Positions 25,442-34,368 of a stretch of 64,000 nt of DNA are shown in pieces. The DNA comes from Parafannyhessea umbonata. Lineage in GTDB: Bacteria; Actinomycetota; Coriobacteriia; Coriobacteriales; Atopobiaceae. The first letter of the stretch is position 1, and the number at the start of each line of letters is the position of its first letter. The translations under genes and the position numbers were made by a program. Below the pieces are notes generated by a model. That model did no database searches, had not been told where the DNA came from, and saw only the letters and a program-made list of their open reading frames with translations. Location of the stretch: the NCBI RefSeq assembly GCF_012844235.1, contig NZ_JABAGR010000002.1:248001-312000 (forward strand), written 5' to 3'.

Positions 25442-26617
25442 GTGGCCATAACGAGGAGGTCGCTTCTTCGGGGAGCGTGCGCGCTGGGCTCCGCCCTCGC
25501 GCTTGGCGCGTGCGGCGCGGGCGAGAAGGACGCGGGCTCGTCATCGGCGGACGCCGCCTCCGGGGTCACCGTGCGCGAACGCACCGCGGACCCCATCGCG
25601 CGCGCGAAGGCGACGCACGTGGACGCCGTGGGCGACCTTGGTCGCACGAAGGCGTTCGACCTGCACTGCGACACGGTGGACGTGCTTGGCATGCACGACT
25701 GGGAGCCGTACAGGTCGTGGCCGGCCATCGCGCGCCACGGCGACATCGCGAAGAGCGACGGCGAGGTCGACCTCGAACGCGCGCAGGGCCTGGCGTACGC
25801 CCAGGGCTTTTCCGTGTGGGTGCCCGACAGAAAGTGGGTCACGGACCCGCTGGGCTTCTACACCGCGGCCGTCGCGTACTTCAGGCAGCAGATGCGGCAG
25901 CACGCGAAACGCGTGGAGCAGGTGACGGACGCGCGCAGGATACCGGACGTGCTGAGGGCCGGCAAGGTGGCCGCCGTGCTCACCGTGGAGTCGTGCTCCG
26001 CGCTCGAGGGGTCGCTCGACGTGGTGGACACGATGCGCGAGGACGGCGTCAAGATGGCCGGCCTCACGTGGAACGGCGACAACGCCTTAGGCGGCGGCCG
26101 CTCCACGCACAACGGCCTCACTGAGCTGGGGAAAAGGGCGGTCGCGCGCCTGGAGGACGCCGGGATCGCCGTGGACGCGGCGCACCTCTCGGCGGAGTCG
26201 TTCGACGACCTCGTGAGGTGCCGCAGGCGGCCGTTCCTCATATCGCACTGCGCGTCCAGGGCCGTGTGCGACGTGGACCGCAACGTGACGGACGACCAGT
26301 TCAAGGCGGTGCTCGACAGCGGCGGCGTCGTGGGCGTCAGCTACTGCACGGAGTTCATAACGAAGCGCACCACGGGGACGGACGTCACGTTCGACGAGCT
26401 CATGGCCCACTTCGAGCACTTCCTGGACATGGGGGGCGAGGACTGCGTCTGCCTGGGCGGCGACTTCGACGGCGCGTCCGTGCCGGACTGGCTGCGCGGC
26501 GTGGACAAGCTCCAGGGCTTCTACCAGAAAATGTGCGAGCGCCTTGGGCAGGGGCAGGCCGACAAGGTGTTCTTCCAGAACGCGTACGCGTTCATGGTCA
26601 GAAACGAGGTCGCCTGA
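25442..26617 (+). CDS. Membrane dipeptidase (peptidase M19), exported lipoprotein
   Basis: A 391-aa zinc dipeptidase of the renal-dipeptidase family. The N-terminus has a Tat-like twin arginine (ITRRSLLRGACALGSALALGAC) that ends in a lipobox, so it should be anchored outside the membrane after folding. A short linker (GEKDAGSSSADAAS) follows. Metal ligands are in FDLHCDTVD (H-x-D), AAHLS and LISHCASRAV; GGDFDG is also family-typical. Start GTG 25442 follows GGAGGG closely. Family members cleave dipeptides and some D-residue-containing peptides, which suits cell-wall peptide recycling. The priA start codon is adjacent to its stop. Confidence 0.9.
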   Translation: MAITRRSLLRGACALGSALALGACGAGEKDAGSSSADAASGVTVRERTADPIARAKATHVDAVGDLGRTKAFDLHCDTVDVLGMHDWEPYRSWPAIARHGDIAKSDGEVDLERAQGLAYAQGFSVWVPDRKWVTDPLGFYTAAVAYFRQQMRQHAKRVEQVTDARRIPDVLRAGKVAAVLTVESCSALEGSLDVVDTMREDGVKMAGLTWNGDNALGGGRSTHNGLTELGKRAVARLEDAGIAVDAAHLSAESFDDLVRCRRRPFLISHCASRAVCDVDRNVTDDQFKAVLDSGGVVGVSYCTEFITKRTTGTDVTFDELMAHFEHFLDMGGEDCVCLGGDFDGASVPDWLRGVDKLQGFYQKMCERLGQGQADKVFFQNAYAFMVRNEVA

Positions 26618-28918
26618 GTGTACGCGAGCGTCGTCCTGGACATAGCCACGCGCGCGCTCGACGGCGCGTTCGACTACGGGGTCCCGCGGGAGCTCGAGCA
26701 GGAGTGTGCGGTGGGGGCCACCGTGCTCGTGCCCTTCTCGCATCGCGAGGCCGTGGGCTACGTGGTGGCGACGTCCGAGCTGCCGCCCGAGGGCCTGGAC
26801 GCCTCCCGCGTGCTCCCGGTGTCGCGCGTGCTGGCGCCCAGCGCGTTTGACCAGGTTTCGGCCCGCGTCGCCTTCTGGATGGCACGCGAGTACGCCTGCC
26901 CGCCATGCGAGGCCATCCGCCCGTTTTTGGCGCCGGGCCAGACCGTGAGGGTCCGCCGCGCGTCCGCGGACGACCCGTGGGAGCTGGTGTGCCAGAAGAG
27001 CGGCCCCGTGGACGAGCGCTGGGTGAGCCTGGCGGAGAAGGGCGGCTCGTTCAGCCCGCGCGCCAACGCGGTTCGCCAGCGCGCCGTGCTCCAGGCGCTC
27101 GAGTCGGGCCCGATGCGCATGGCAGAGCTCGCGGCGACGCTGCCGGGCAGCGCCTCGGCCGTCGCGGCGCTCGCGCGGAGGGGCGTCGTTTCCGTGGAGG
27201 AGCGCCGGCGCGTGCGCGGCGGGGACTCCACCACGCTCAGGAGTGCCGTCGCCGCGAGGCCGGAGCACCTGACGCAGGGTCAGCGCGACGCCCTTGCGGC
27301 CATCGCTCGCGCGTGCGACGCCGGCCGCGGCGACGTCGTGGTGGTTGATGGCGTCACGGGCTCCGGCAAGACGGAGGTGTACCTGGACGCCATCGAGCGC
27401 GTGCGCGCCGCGGGCAAGGGGGCGCTCGTGCTGGTGCCGGAGATATCGCTCACGGCCCAGACCGTCGGGCGCTTCCGCTCGCGCTTTGGGGACGACGTCG
27501 CGATCCTGCACTCCAGGCTCTCGGCCGGCGAGCGCTTCGACCAGTGGGACATGGTGCGCCAGGGTCGCGCCCACGTGGTGGTGGGTGCGCGCTCCGCGCT
27601 GTTCGCGCCGCTTCGCGACGTGGGCGTCATCATTATTGACGAGGAGCACGAGTGGACGTACAAGCAGGAGTCCGCACCGCGCTACCACGCGCGCGAGGTC
27701 GCGGCGCGCATGGCGGCGGAGCGCGGCTGCGCCCTGGTGCTGGGGTCCGCCACGCCCTCGCTCGAGGCGCTGGAGCGCTGCCGCGAGGGCGCGTGGGGCG
27801 GCGTCAGCTGGACGCGCGTGAGCATGCCGGAGCGGCCCGGGGCGGCGCGGCTGCCGGCCGTGCGCGTGGTGGACATGACGGAGCAGTTCTCGAGCGGGAA
27901 CCGCTCGATCTTCTCGGCCCCCCTGGCCGAGGCCCTGCAGGACGTTGCGGCCAGGCGCCAGAAGGCCGTGCTCATGCTGAACCGCAGGGGCTTCGCGAAC
28001 TTCCTCATGTGCCGCGAGTGCGGCGCCGTGCCGGAGTGCCCGCACTGCTCCTGCGCGCTCACGTACCACGAGCGCACGCACTCGCTGGTGTGCCACACGT
28101 GCGGCAGGTCGTGGCCGCAGAGGGCGTACCCGGACCCGTCCACGCGCTGCCCCAACTGCGGCAGCCGCTACCTGGCGGCGTTTGGCGTGGGCACGCAGCG
28201 CGTGGAGGACGAGCTCGCGATGCTGCTGCCGGATGACGTGAGGATCATCCGCATGGACGCGGACACCACGCGCGGCAAGGGCGACCACCAGCGCCTGCTG
28301 GAGGAGTTCGACGCGGCGGAGTGCGCGGTGCTCGTGGGCACGCAGATGATCGCGAAGGGGCTGGACTTCCCGGAGGTCACGCTCGTGGGCGTGGTGAACG
28401 CGGACACGACGCTGAAGCTTCCGGACTTCCGCGCGGCGGAGCGCACGTACGACCTGCTTGAGCAAGTGGCGGGTCGCGCCGGCAGGGGGACGGAGCCCGG
28501 CCAGGTCATAGTGCAGACGTACTGGGCCACGCACCCCGCCATCCGCGCGGTGCAGAAGCACGACCGCGCGCTGTTTGTGGAGCAGGAGCTCGAGGAGCGC
28601 CGCGACGGCTGCTACCCGCCGTTCTCGCGCCTCTCGAACGTGGTGTGCTGGGGCCGGCGCGAGGCAGACGTGCGCCGCACGCTGGACGAGGTGGCCGGCC
28701 GCGTGCGCGAGCGCGTGGGGGAGGCCGAGGGCTGGGAGCTGCTTGGCCCCACGGACTGCCTCAAAGCGAAGGTGAAGGACCGCGTGAGGCGCCATCTGCT
28801 GGTGAAGTCGCCCGTGGACTCGGAGCCCGGGCCGCTTCTGGACGCGTGCGTGCGCGCCGCGGTGCCGCCGCGCGGGGTGAGCATTGCCGTGGACGTGGAC
28901 GCGTACGACATGATGTGA
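26618..28918 (+). CDS. priA: Primosomal protein N' (replication restart helicase)
   Basis: A 766-aa superfamily 2 helicase that reloads the replisome at stalled forks. The N-terminal DNA-binding domain occupies about residues 1-200. Walker A is DGVTGSGKTEVY (about 245), motif II DEEHEWTYKQ and motif III LGSATPSLEAL. The zinc-binding Cys cluster is CRECGAVPECPHCS, then CHTCG, then CPNCGS. The C-terminal helicase half has LVGTQMIAKGLDFP and VAGRAGRG. The start is GTG 26618, immediately after the dipeptidase TGA. It leads towards def/fmt/rsmB, a common priA-def-fmt-rsmB order. Confidence 0.96.
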   Translation: MYASVVLDIATRALDGAFDYGVPRELEQECAVGATVLVPFSHREAVGYVVATSELPPEGLDASRVLPVSRVLAPSAFDQVSARVAFWMAREYACPPCEAIRPFLAPGQTVRVRRASADDPWELVCQKSGPVDERWVSLAEKGGSFSPRANAVRQRAVLQALESGPMRMAELAATLPGSASAVAALARRGVVSVEERRRVRGGDSTTLRSAVAARPEHLTQGQRDALAAIARACDAGRGDVVVVDGVTGSGKTEVYLDAIERVRAAGKGALVLVPEISLTAQTVGRFRSRFGDDVAILHSRLSAGERFDQWDMVRQGRAHVVVGARSALFAPLRDVGVIIIDEEHEWTYKQESAPRYHAREVAARMAAERGCALVLGSATPSLEALERCREGAWGGVSWTRVSMPERPGAARLPAVRVVDMTEQFSSGNRSIFSAPLAEALQDVAARRQKAVLMLNRRGFANFLMCRECGAVPECPHCSCALTYHERTHSLVCHTCGRSWPQRAYPDPSTRCPNCGSRYLAAFGVGTQRVEDELAMLLPDDVRIIRMDADTTRGKGDHQRLLEEFDAAECAVLVGTQMIAKGLDFPEVTLVGVVNADTTLKLPDFRAAERTYDLLEQVAGRAGRGTEPGQVIVQTYWATHPAIRAVQKHDRALFVEQELEERRDGCYPPFSRLSNVVCWGRREADVRRTLDEVAGRVRERVGEAEGWELLGPTDCLKAKVKDRVRRHLLVKSPVDSEPGPLLDACVRAAVPPRGVSIAVDVDAYDMM

Positions 28919-29051
28919 CGCGCCGTGCGCCCCGCGCGCCGGCGTGGGTTATCGGTAGAGGAGGCGCCCCGCATGAAACTGCGGCGCCGCATGGGGTACG
29001 CTAACTGGGCTAACACAGGGCCCCGACGGGCCCGTACACGAAGGAGGCACC

Positions 29052-29600
29052 ATGAGTGCAATTGACGACATCGTCCTGTCGCCCGACGACAGGCTGAAGA
29101 CCGAGTGCGCCCCCATCGAGAAGATCGACGATGGCGTGAAGAGGCTCGCGAAGCGCATGCTGAGGGACATGTACGCAGCCGACGGCTGCGGCCTCGCCGC
29201 ACCGCAGGTGGGCGAGCTCGTACAGCTGGTCGTGATCGACGTGGACTACGCGGGCGAGGGCACGAAGAAGAACCCGTACGTCCTCATCAACCCCAAGATC
29301 GTGGCCGCGGACGGCCCGGAGCGCGCCTACGGAGAGGGCTGCCTGTCGTTTCCCGGCATCACGGTCGAGGTCAGGCGCCCGAGCCACGTGGTGGTGCAGG
29401 CGCGCAACCTCGACGGCGACCTCATGCAGTACGAGGCGCGCGACAACCTGCTTGCCGTCTGCCTGCAGCACGAGATCGACCACCTGCACGGCGTGACCAT
29501 GGTCGACCACCTGTCCGCCGGTGCGCGCATCGCGGCGCTGCGCGACTACGAGGAGGCGCTCGCAGAGGGCGCCCGCCCCGGGGACACCGCCGCAAACTAG
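29052..29600 (+). CDS. def: Peptide deformylase
   Basis: A 182-aa metalloenzyme that removes the formyl group from the N-terminal Met of new proteins. All three motifs are present: GCGLAAPQVG (about residues 45-54), EGCLSFPG (Cys metal ligand) and QHEIDHLHG (two His ligands and the catalytic Glu). ATG 29052 has AAGGAGG upstream. A small hairpin with GGGCCC arms lies at 29018-29033 in its leader. It is followed after 23 bases by fmt, which makes the formylated initiator tRNA, so the two opposing steps are co-expressed. Confidence 0.97.
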   Translation: MSAIDDIVLSPDDRLKTECAPIEKIDDGVKRLAKRMLRDMYAADGCGLAAPQVGELVQLVVIDVDYAGEGTKKNPYVLINPKIVAADGPERAYGEGCLSFPGITVEVRRPSHVVVQARNLDGDLMQYEARDNLLAVCLQHEIDHLHGVTMVDHLSAGARIAALRDYEEALAEGARPGDTAAN

Positions 29601-29623
29601 CCGTCGCGAAGGGGGAGAAGGAC

Positions 29624-30538
29624 ATGCGCATAGTATTCATGGGGACTCCCGAGTTCGCGGTCCCCTCGCTCCGTGCGCTCGCGGGCGCGCACGACGTGAG
29701 GCTCGTGCTGACGAGGCCGGACGCCGTGCGCGGGCGCGGCAGGAGGCTGGAACCCTCCGCGGTGAAGGCGGCCGCGACGGAGCTGGGCATCGACGTGCTC
29801 GAAACCAAGCGCATCACGGACGACGTGATGGCCGCCATCCGCGCGGCGGAGCCCGACGCCATCGTGGTGGCCGCGTTCGGCTGCATCCTGCCGGACGCCG
29901 TGCTGACGGCGGCGCCCCTGGGCTGCGTGAACGTGCACGCATCGAGCCTGCCGCGCTGGCGAGGCGCCGCGCCCATCCAGCGCGCCATCCTGAGCGGCGA
30001 CGCGCGCGCCGGCGTTTCCATCATGCGCGTGGTGCACGACCTGGACGCCGGGGCGTACTGCCGCCAGGCGGACGTCGAGGTGGGCGAGAAGAGCTGCCCC
30101 CAGGTGATGGGGGAGCTTGCGGAGCTCGGCGCAAGGGAGCTGCTCGTCGCGCTGCGCCAGATGGAGGACGGCACGGCCGAGTGGGTCGAGCAGGACGAGT
30201 CGAAGGTCACGTACGCGAGGAAGGTCGAGAAGGCCGAGATGCTGCTTGACCCCGCCGCGACCGCGCTGGACAACCGCCGCCGCGTGCAGACGTCGCTCGA
30301 CGCGGCGCCGGCGCGCATGGCCGTCGCCGGCAGGGGCGTGCGCGTGCTTGCCGCGCGCGTGGCGGGAGACGACACCTCGCAGGGCGAGGTGATCGTGCGG
30401 CACGGGCGCGTGATCGCGGGCTGCGCGGACGGCGCCATCGAGCTTCTGCGCGTGAAGCCCGACGGAAAGCGCGAGATGGACGCCTCCGCGTGGGCGGCTG
30501 GCCTGCACCAGAGCCAGCTTGCCTGGGAGCACGTGTAG
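29624..30538 (+). CDS. fmt: Methionyl-tRNA formyltransferase
   Basis: A 304-aa enzyme that formylates initiator Met-tRNA with 10-formyl-tetrahydrofolate. The N-terminus is MRIVFMGTPEFAVPSL. The catalytic block is VNVHASSLPRWRGAAPIQRAI (Asn and His), with HASSLP instead of the more common HASLLP, and the catalytic Asp in DLDAGAY. The C-terminal OB-like domain from about residue 205 binds tRNA. ATG 29624 is preceded by GGGGGAGAAGGA. The rsmB start codon comes two bases after the stop. Confidence 0.96.
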   Translation: MRIVFMGTPEFAVPSLRALAGAHDVRLVLTRPDAVRGRGRRLEPSAVKAAATELGIDVLETKRITDDVMAAIRAAEPDAIVVAAFGCILPDAVLTAAPLGCVNVHASSLPRWRGAAPIQRAILSGDARAGVSIMRVVHDLDAGAYCRQADVEVGEKSCPQVMGELAELGARELLVALRQMEDGTAEWVEQDESKVTYARKVEKAEMLLDPAATALDNRRRVQTSLDAAPARMAVAGRGVRVLAARVAGDDTSQGEVIVRHGRVIAGCADGAIELLRVKPDGKREMDASAWAAGLHQSQLAWEHV

Positions 30539-30540
30539 CC

Positions 30541-31992
30541 ATGGCGCGGCTTGCCCCCGCGCGCAGGGCGGCGCTCAGGCTGTGCGCCGCGTGCCGCCAG
30601 AGGGACGCCCGCGCGCGCGAGCTGCTGCGGACGTCCGACGTGATGGACGGCCTGGACCCGCGTGACCGCGCGCTCGCGACGCGGCTGGTGCTGGGCGTGC
30701 AGTGCGCCCGCGGCCTTTGCGACGCCGTGGTGGACGCGCGCCTTGCGCACGGCCACCTCGAGCCTCGCGTGCGCGACGCGCTCAGGCTGTCCGCGTTCGA
30801 GCTGCTGTACCTGGGCACGCCCACGCAGGTGGCCGTGAGCCAGGGCGTGGAGCTCGCGGCCGTGGCGTCGCGTCGCTCGCGCGGGCTCGCAAACGCGGTG
30901 CTGCGCCGCATCGCGGAAGGGGACGTTCCGGCCATGGAGGCCGCGCGCGGTCGCCTGCGGGCGGCGCGCGACGCGGGCGGCGCGCCGTCGGTCGCGGATG
31001 TCGCGCTCGTGGGTGCGCTTCCGGAGTGGCTCGCGCGGGAGCTTCTGGCGTCGCTCGGCACCGGCGCGTGCGCACTTGCGCTCGACGCGATGGAGCCGCC
31101 GGCGCCTGCGGTCGCGGCGAACCTGAACCTCAACGCCGAGGACCAGGCGCTCGCGCTGCTCACGGACGCGGGACTACGCCCGTCAAGGCTGCCGTGGCCA
31201 GGCTGCATCGCCCTGGGCGCGCAGGCGGGGCTCGCGGCGTCCGGGCTCGTGGAGCGGACGGCCGTGCTGCCGGCGGACCCCGCGGCGCAGATGGTGTCGT
31301 GGCTCGCGGCGCCTGCCGCGGACGTGGACGCCATGCTCGAGGTGGGCCAGGGACGCGCGACGAAGACGCTGCTGCTTGCGGGGGCAAACCGGCGGCTGGG
31401 AGGAAGCGTCCTTCTCGCCTGCGTGGACTCCGTCGCGTTCAAGTCGCGCCTCGCGCGGGAGCGCGTGCGCACGGGCGGGCTCGGCGGCCGCGCGACGTGC
31501 CTGACGCTTGACGCCACGCGGCTGGACGCACCGGACGCGCCGCCTAAGCTGCGCCGGGCGTTTGGCCAGGTGTTCGTGGACGCGCCGTGCTCCGGCAGCG
31601 GCACGATGCGTCGCCACCCAGAGGTTGCGTGGTCGCTCGAGCGGGGGTCCGTGTGCGGCGGCTCGGCCACGCTGCCGGCGCTGCAGCTACGGATGCTCTC
31701 GGCCGCGTCCGCGCGCGTCGCCGCGGGCGGCACGCTCGCGTACTCCACCTGCTCGAACCTCGCGGCAGAGGACGAGGACGTCGTGCGTGCTTTCCTTGCA
31801 AGCGATGCGGGCCGCGGCTTTGCGCCGCTTCCCGTAACCGAGGCCCCGTGCGCGACCTTGCTCGGCCCGGAGGCGTCGCGCATCCTGCGCGCCATGGCCG
31901 GCCGGGACGGCTTCCTGCGCACGGAGGGCGGCCGCGCGCTTGGCCTGGACTGCGACGGGCACTTCCTCGCGCTCATGCGCCGGGTGCGATAG
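30541..31992 (+). CDS. rsmB: 16S rRNA m5C967 methyltransferase-like (RsmB/Sun) with atypical SAM motif
   Basis: A 483-aa protein with an N-terminal NusB-like domain (about residues 1-140: RAALRLC, DPRDRALATRLVLGVQ, LSAFELLYLG, VAVSQGVELA) and a C-terminal Rossmann methyltransferase. The two catalytic Cys motifs are intact, DAPCSGSGTMRRHPE and AYSTCSNLAAEDED. The usual SAM motif I (CAAPGGKT-like) is replaced by MLEVGQGRATKTLLLA, so cofactor binding is diverged or specialised. It probably methylates a cytosine in 16S rRNA. ATG 30541 lies just after fmt, continuing the def-fmt-rsmB transcript. Confidence 0.88.
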   Translation: MARLAPARRAALRLCAACRQRDARARELLRTSDVMDGLDPRDRALATRLVLGVQCARGLCDAVVDARLAHGHLEPRVRDALRLSAFELLYLGTPTQVAVSQGVELAAVASRRSRGLANAVLRRIAEGDVPAMEAARGRLRAARDAGGAPSVADVALVGALPEWLARELLASLGTGACALALDAMEPPAPAVAANLNLNAEDQALALLTDAGLRPSRLPWPGCIALGAQAGLAASGLVERTAVLPADPAAQMVSWLAAPAADVDAMLEVGQGRATKTLLLAGANRRLGGSVLLACVDSVAFKSRLARERVRTGGLGGRATCLTLDATRLDAPDAPPKLRRAFGQVFVDAPCSGSGTMRRHPEVAWSLERGSVCGGSATLPALQLRMLSAASARVAAGGTLAYSTCSNLAAEDEDVVRAFLASDAGRGFAPLPVTEAPCATLLGPEASRILRAMAGRDGFLRTEGGRALGLDCDGHFLALMRRVR

Positions 31993-32025
31993 GCGCCGCA
32001 TGGCATGGGCCCGCGACGCATGAAG

Positions 32026-32053
32026 AAGGGGCCTCCCGTGAGGGAGGCCCCTT
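32026..32053. terminator. Bidirectional terminator between rsmB and fmdB-like gene
   Basis: A 12-bp perfect stem (AAGGGGCCTCCC, loop GTGA, GGGAGGCCCCTT) lies between convergent genes and can serve both strands. The T/A runs at the ends are short. Confidence 0.75.
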
Positions 32054-32078
32054 ATCACAAGCCTGGCGAAAGCCCGGG

Positions 32079-32264
32079 CTACTTCTTGCCCTTCTGGTCC
32101 GTGTTGTAGAAGCCCGACCCAGAGAAGACGATGCCGGACGGCACGAAGACGCGACTGGCCTCGCTTCCGCACTTGGGGCAGTTCACCTCGGGATGCTCGC
32201 TCATCGGGTGCTCGACCTCGAACTCGGTCCCGCACGCCTTGCACTTGTAGTCGTAAACAGCCAT
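32079..32264 (-). CDS. FmdB-type zinc-ribbon small protein
   Basis: A 61-aa protein with two CxxC pairs, YKCKACGTEFE and NCPKCGSEASRV, making a single zinc ribbon typical of the FmdB / CxxC_CxxC_SSSS family. The C-terminus (SGSGFYNTD) also matches that family. The first described member was named a formamidase regulator, but the general function is unknown. It is monocistronic, ends at a shared terminator and is divergent from the HAD-TPK gene across 155 bases. Confidence 0.9.
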   Translation of the reverse strand: MAVYDYKCKACGTEFEVEHPMSEHPEVNCPKCGSEASRVFVPSGIVFSGSGFYNTDQKGKK

Positions 32265-32419
32265 CTTGCCCTCCGGAAAAGCCTACATAAAACAAACCGC
32301 TGCCTGTATCGGCCACAGCCGTTCTTACCCAACGTCGCAAGAATCTAGCACGAAGTTCTGCGCTACGATGGCATTCGTCACGTATTCTGCTATATACCAT
32401 AACTTTCCTAGGAGGAGAC

Positions 32420-33769
32420 ATGCCCTTCTCTGCCGCCATCTTCGACTGCGACGGAACGCTCGTGGACTCCATGCCCATGTGGCACCGCGAGACGGTCGGC
32501 CTGCTGAGGCGCCACGGCGTCGCGGACCCCGAGGCGGTGTTCTTCGAGAGCGAGCCGCTCCCGCTACACGAGATGTGCGCCTACCTGCACGAGCGCTACA
32601 TACCGGACGCCACGGGAGAGGAGCTTGCCGCGGAGCTCCTCTCGGGCGTGCGGCGCGGCTACGCGCACGACGTGAGGATGCTGCCCGGCTGCCGCGCCTT
32701 CCTGGACGAGCTTCGCGCCGCGGGCATACCCATGGTGGTCGTCTCGGCCACGTCGCGCCCGGAGCTCGAGGTCGCGCTGGAGGCGCAGGGCATCGCCGGC
32801 TACTTCAAGGACGTCATCTCGTGCGGCGGCAGGCTCCGCAGCAAGGAGTACCCGGACGCGTGGGAGGAGGCGCTGCGGGTGCTGGGCACGCCCGCGGGCG
32901 ACACGTGGGTCTTCGAGGACGCGCCGTTCAGCACCCGCGGCGCGCGCAAGGTGGGCCTGCGCACCGTGTGCCTGTTCAGCCCGCACGGCGACCGCGACGA
33001 GGCGGAGTGCCGCGACTCCTGCGACGTGTTCGTGCACGGCTACCCCGAGCTCTCCGTCGCGCTCCTCGGCGACTTCGCGCCCGCCTCGTCCGCGCCGGCG
33101 TCTTCCGGCGTGCTGCGTGCGCTCGTGGTCGCCGGCTCGCCGGAGCCCAGCTCCGCGGACCTCGTGCGGCGTCTCGCCGCGCTGGCGGACTACGTGGTGG
33201 CCGCGGACGCCGGTGCGAACGTCCTGATGGCAGCCGGCGTCGAGCCGGACGTGTTCTGCGGCGACGCGGACTCCGCCGCAGACGATGCCGCCCGGTGGGC
33301 GCGCTCCTCCGCCCGGCGCGACATCCGCTTTCCAAGCGAGAAGTACGCGACGGACCTCTCGCTGGCCATAGACTGCGCCCGGCATGAGGCCGCCCGCAGG
33401 TCCGCGCGGCTGGAGCTCACGCTCACCTGCGCCACCGGCGGTCGCCCCGACCACGCGCTCGCCGTGGTGGGCCAGCTCGCGCACGCGGCGGACGCCTCGC
33501 CGGAGCTCGTGGAGGACGCGTTCACGTGTCGCGTGCTCGCCCCGAAGGGACGTCCCCGCTGGCAGCTGCCCGCGGGCTCCGTGGGCAGGATCTTCTCGGC
33601 CGTCGCCGTCGCGGAGGGTACGGTCGCAAGCGAGAGGGGCCTCAAGTGGGAGCTCGACCGCAAGCGTCTGCCGCTCCTGGGTGACGAGGGCATCTCGAAC
33701 GTGGTCGCGTCAGACGAGGCCGTCGTGGAGTGCGAGGCGGGAAGGCTCGCGGCGTTCCTGCTGCGCTAG
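32420..33769 (+). CDS. HAD phosphatase fused to thiamine pyrophosphokinase
   Basis: A 449-aa two-domain protein. Residues 1 to about 215 are a HAD-IA phosphatase: FDCDGTLVDSMPMWH (motif I), VVSATSRPELE (motif II), Lys in SKEYPDAW, and WVFEDAPFSTRGARKVG (motif IV). After an Ala/Ser linker, residues about 232-449 match thiamine pyrophosphokinase: VVAADAGANVLMAAGV, DVFCGDADSA, EKYATDLSLAID, TGGRPDHALAVVGQ, GLKWELD and GISNVVASDEAVVE. It would convert thiamine to thiamine pyrophosphate, with the HAD part possibly acting on a thiamine phosphate or repairing side products (inference). No THI-box is seen upstream. GGAGGAG sets ATG 32420. Confidence 0.85.
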   Translation: MPFSAAIFDCDGTLVDSMPMWHRETVGLLRRHGVADPEAVFFESEPLPLHEMCAYLHERYIPDATGEELAAELLSGVRRGYAHDVRMLPGCRAFLDELRAAGIPMVVVSATSRPELEVALEAQGIAGYFKDVISCGGRLRSKEYPDAWEEALRVLGTPAGDTWVFEDAPFSTRGARKVGLRTVCLFSPHGDRDEAECRDSCDVFVHGYPELSVALLGDFAPASSAPASSGVLRALVVAGSPEPSSADLVRRLAALADYVVAADAGANVLMAAGVEPDVFCGDADSAADDAARWARSSARRDIRFPSEKYATDLSLAIDCARHEAARRSARLELTLTCATGGRPDHALAVVGQLAHAADASPELVEDAFTCRVLAPKGRPRWQLPAGSVGRIFSAVAVAEGTVASERGLKWELDRKRLPLLGDEGISNVVASDEAVVECEAGRLAAFLLR

Positions 33770-33838
33770 CTGAGGGCACCGCGGCACGTTGTAGCTGCGG
33801 GCCCGTGCGGTCCGCCATCGCCGCACGTGCACAAAAAA

Positions 33839-33860
33839 GGGGACCTCCGCGGAGGTCCCC
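33839..33860 (-). terminator. Terminator of rpmB
   Basis: A perfect palindrome with arms GGGGACCTCCG and CGGAGGTCCCC is followed on the minus strand by six T residues, downstream of the L28 gene. Confidence 0.9.
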
Positions 33861-33886
33861 AGAAGCTACGCTCTGTGTGGCTGCAC

Positions 33887-34087
33887 TTACGCCTGCTGCG
33901 CGGAACGCGCGACGTTGCCCTTCTTGAGGCAGCGGGTGCACACGTTCTTCTTGACGGGCTTGCCGTCCTCGAAGACGGTAACGCGCTGGATGTTGGGCTT
34001 AAACTTGCGGATGACGGTGCGGTGGGAGTGGCTAATAGAGCGACCAGCAACGGCGTGCTTACCGCAGATATCACAAACCTTCGACAT
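33887..34087 (-). CDS. rpmB: Ribosomal protein L28 (bL28)
   Basis: A 66-aa large-subunit ribosomal protein. It starts SKVCDICGKHAVAGRSISHSHRTVIRKFKPNIQ and has CTRCLKKG near the C-terminus, so this is the zinc-binding four-Cys form of L28. ATG 34087 is set by GGAGGT 7 bases upstream; two further upstream in-frame codons are not used. It is divergent from the Asp23/fakA operon, the same neighbourhood as in many Gram-positive bacteria. Confidence 0.97.
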   Translation of the reverse strand: MSKVCDICGKHAVAGRSISHSHRTVIRKFKPNIQRVTVFEDGKPVKKNVCTRCLKKGNVARSAQQA

Positions 34088-34143
34088 TATTACGACCTCC
34101 AACGAGCGGCGCAGTGCGCCTGTAATTTCTCAAGTGCCGTGTT

Positions 34144-34171
34144 AATATAGCACAGCGCCACGTTTGTGCAA
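34144..34171 (-). promoter_or_regulatory. Promoter of rpmB
   Basis: Read on the minus strand, TTGCAC (34166-34171) and TATATT (34144-34149) are 16 bp apart, about 55 bases upstream of the L28 start. Confidence 0.65.
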
Positions 34172-34310
34172 GTTGAAACCCCGCGGTGTTGTGGTGGTTT
34201 TGTAGCGAAGCCCCAGGCATCGCGTCGGCGGGCCGCCTCGCATGCCGCTTGGTGGCTCATGCAGTATGCGTGGGAATTAGGCACGTGGCGCCAAGTGCCA
34301 ACTGCGGTAT

Positions 34311-34316
34311 TATAAT
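34311..34316 (+). promoter_or_regulatory. Consensus -10 box upstream of the Asp23-like gene
   Basis: A perfect TATAAT lies 53 bases upstream of the start codon. No convincing -35 is seen at the normal distance. Confidence 0.5.
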
Positions 34317-34368
34317 GCGAGACTCATGCTCTTACCGAGTACGTGCGGTGTTCGAGAGGAGATTCAAC

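Noticed and set aside
32265..32419. Possible TPP riboswitch upstream of the thiamine pyrophosphokinase fusion
   Set aside because: No THI-box elements (CTGAGA-type and its partner) are visible; the region is short and shared with a divergent gene.
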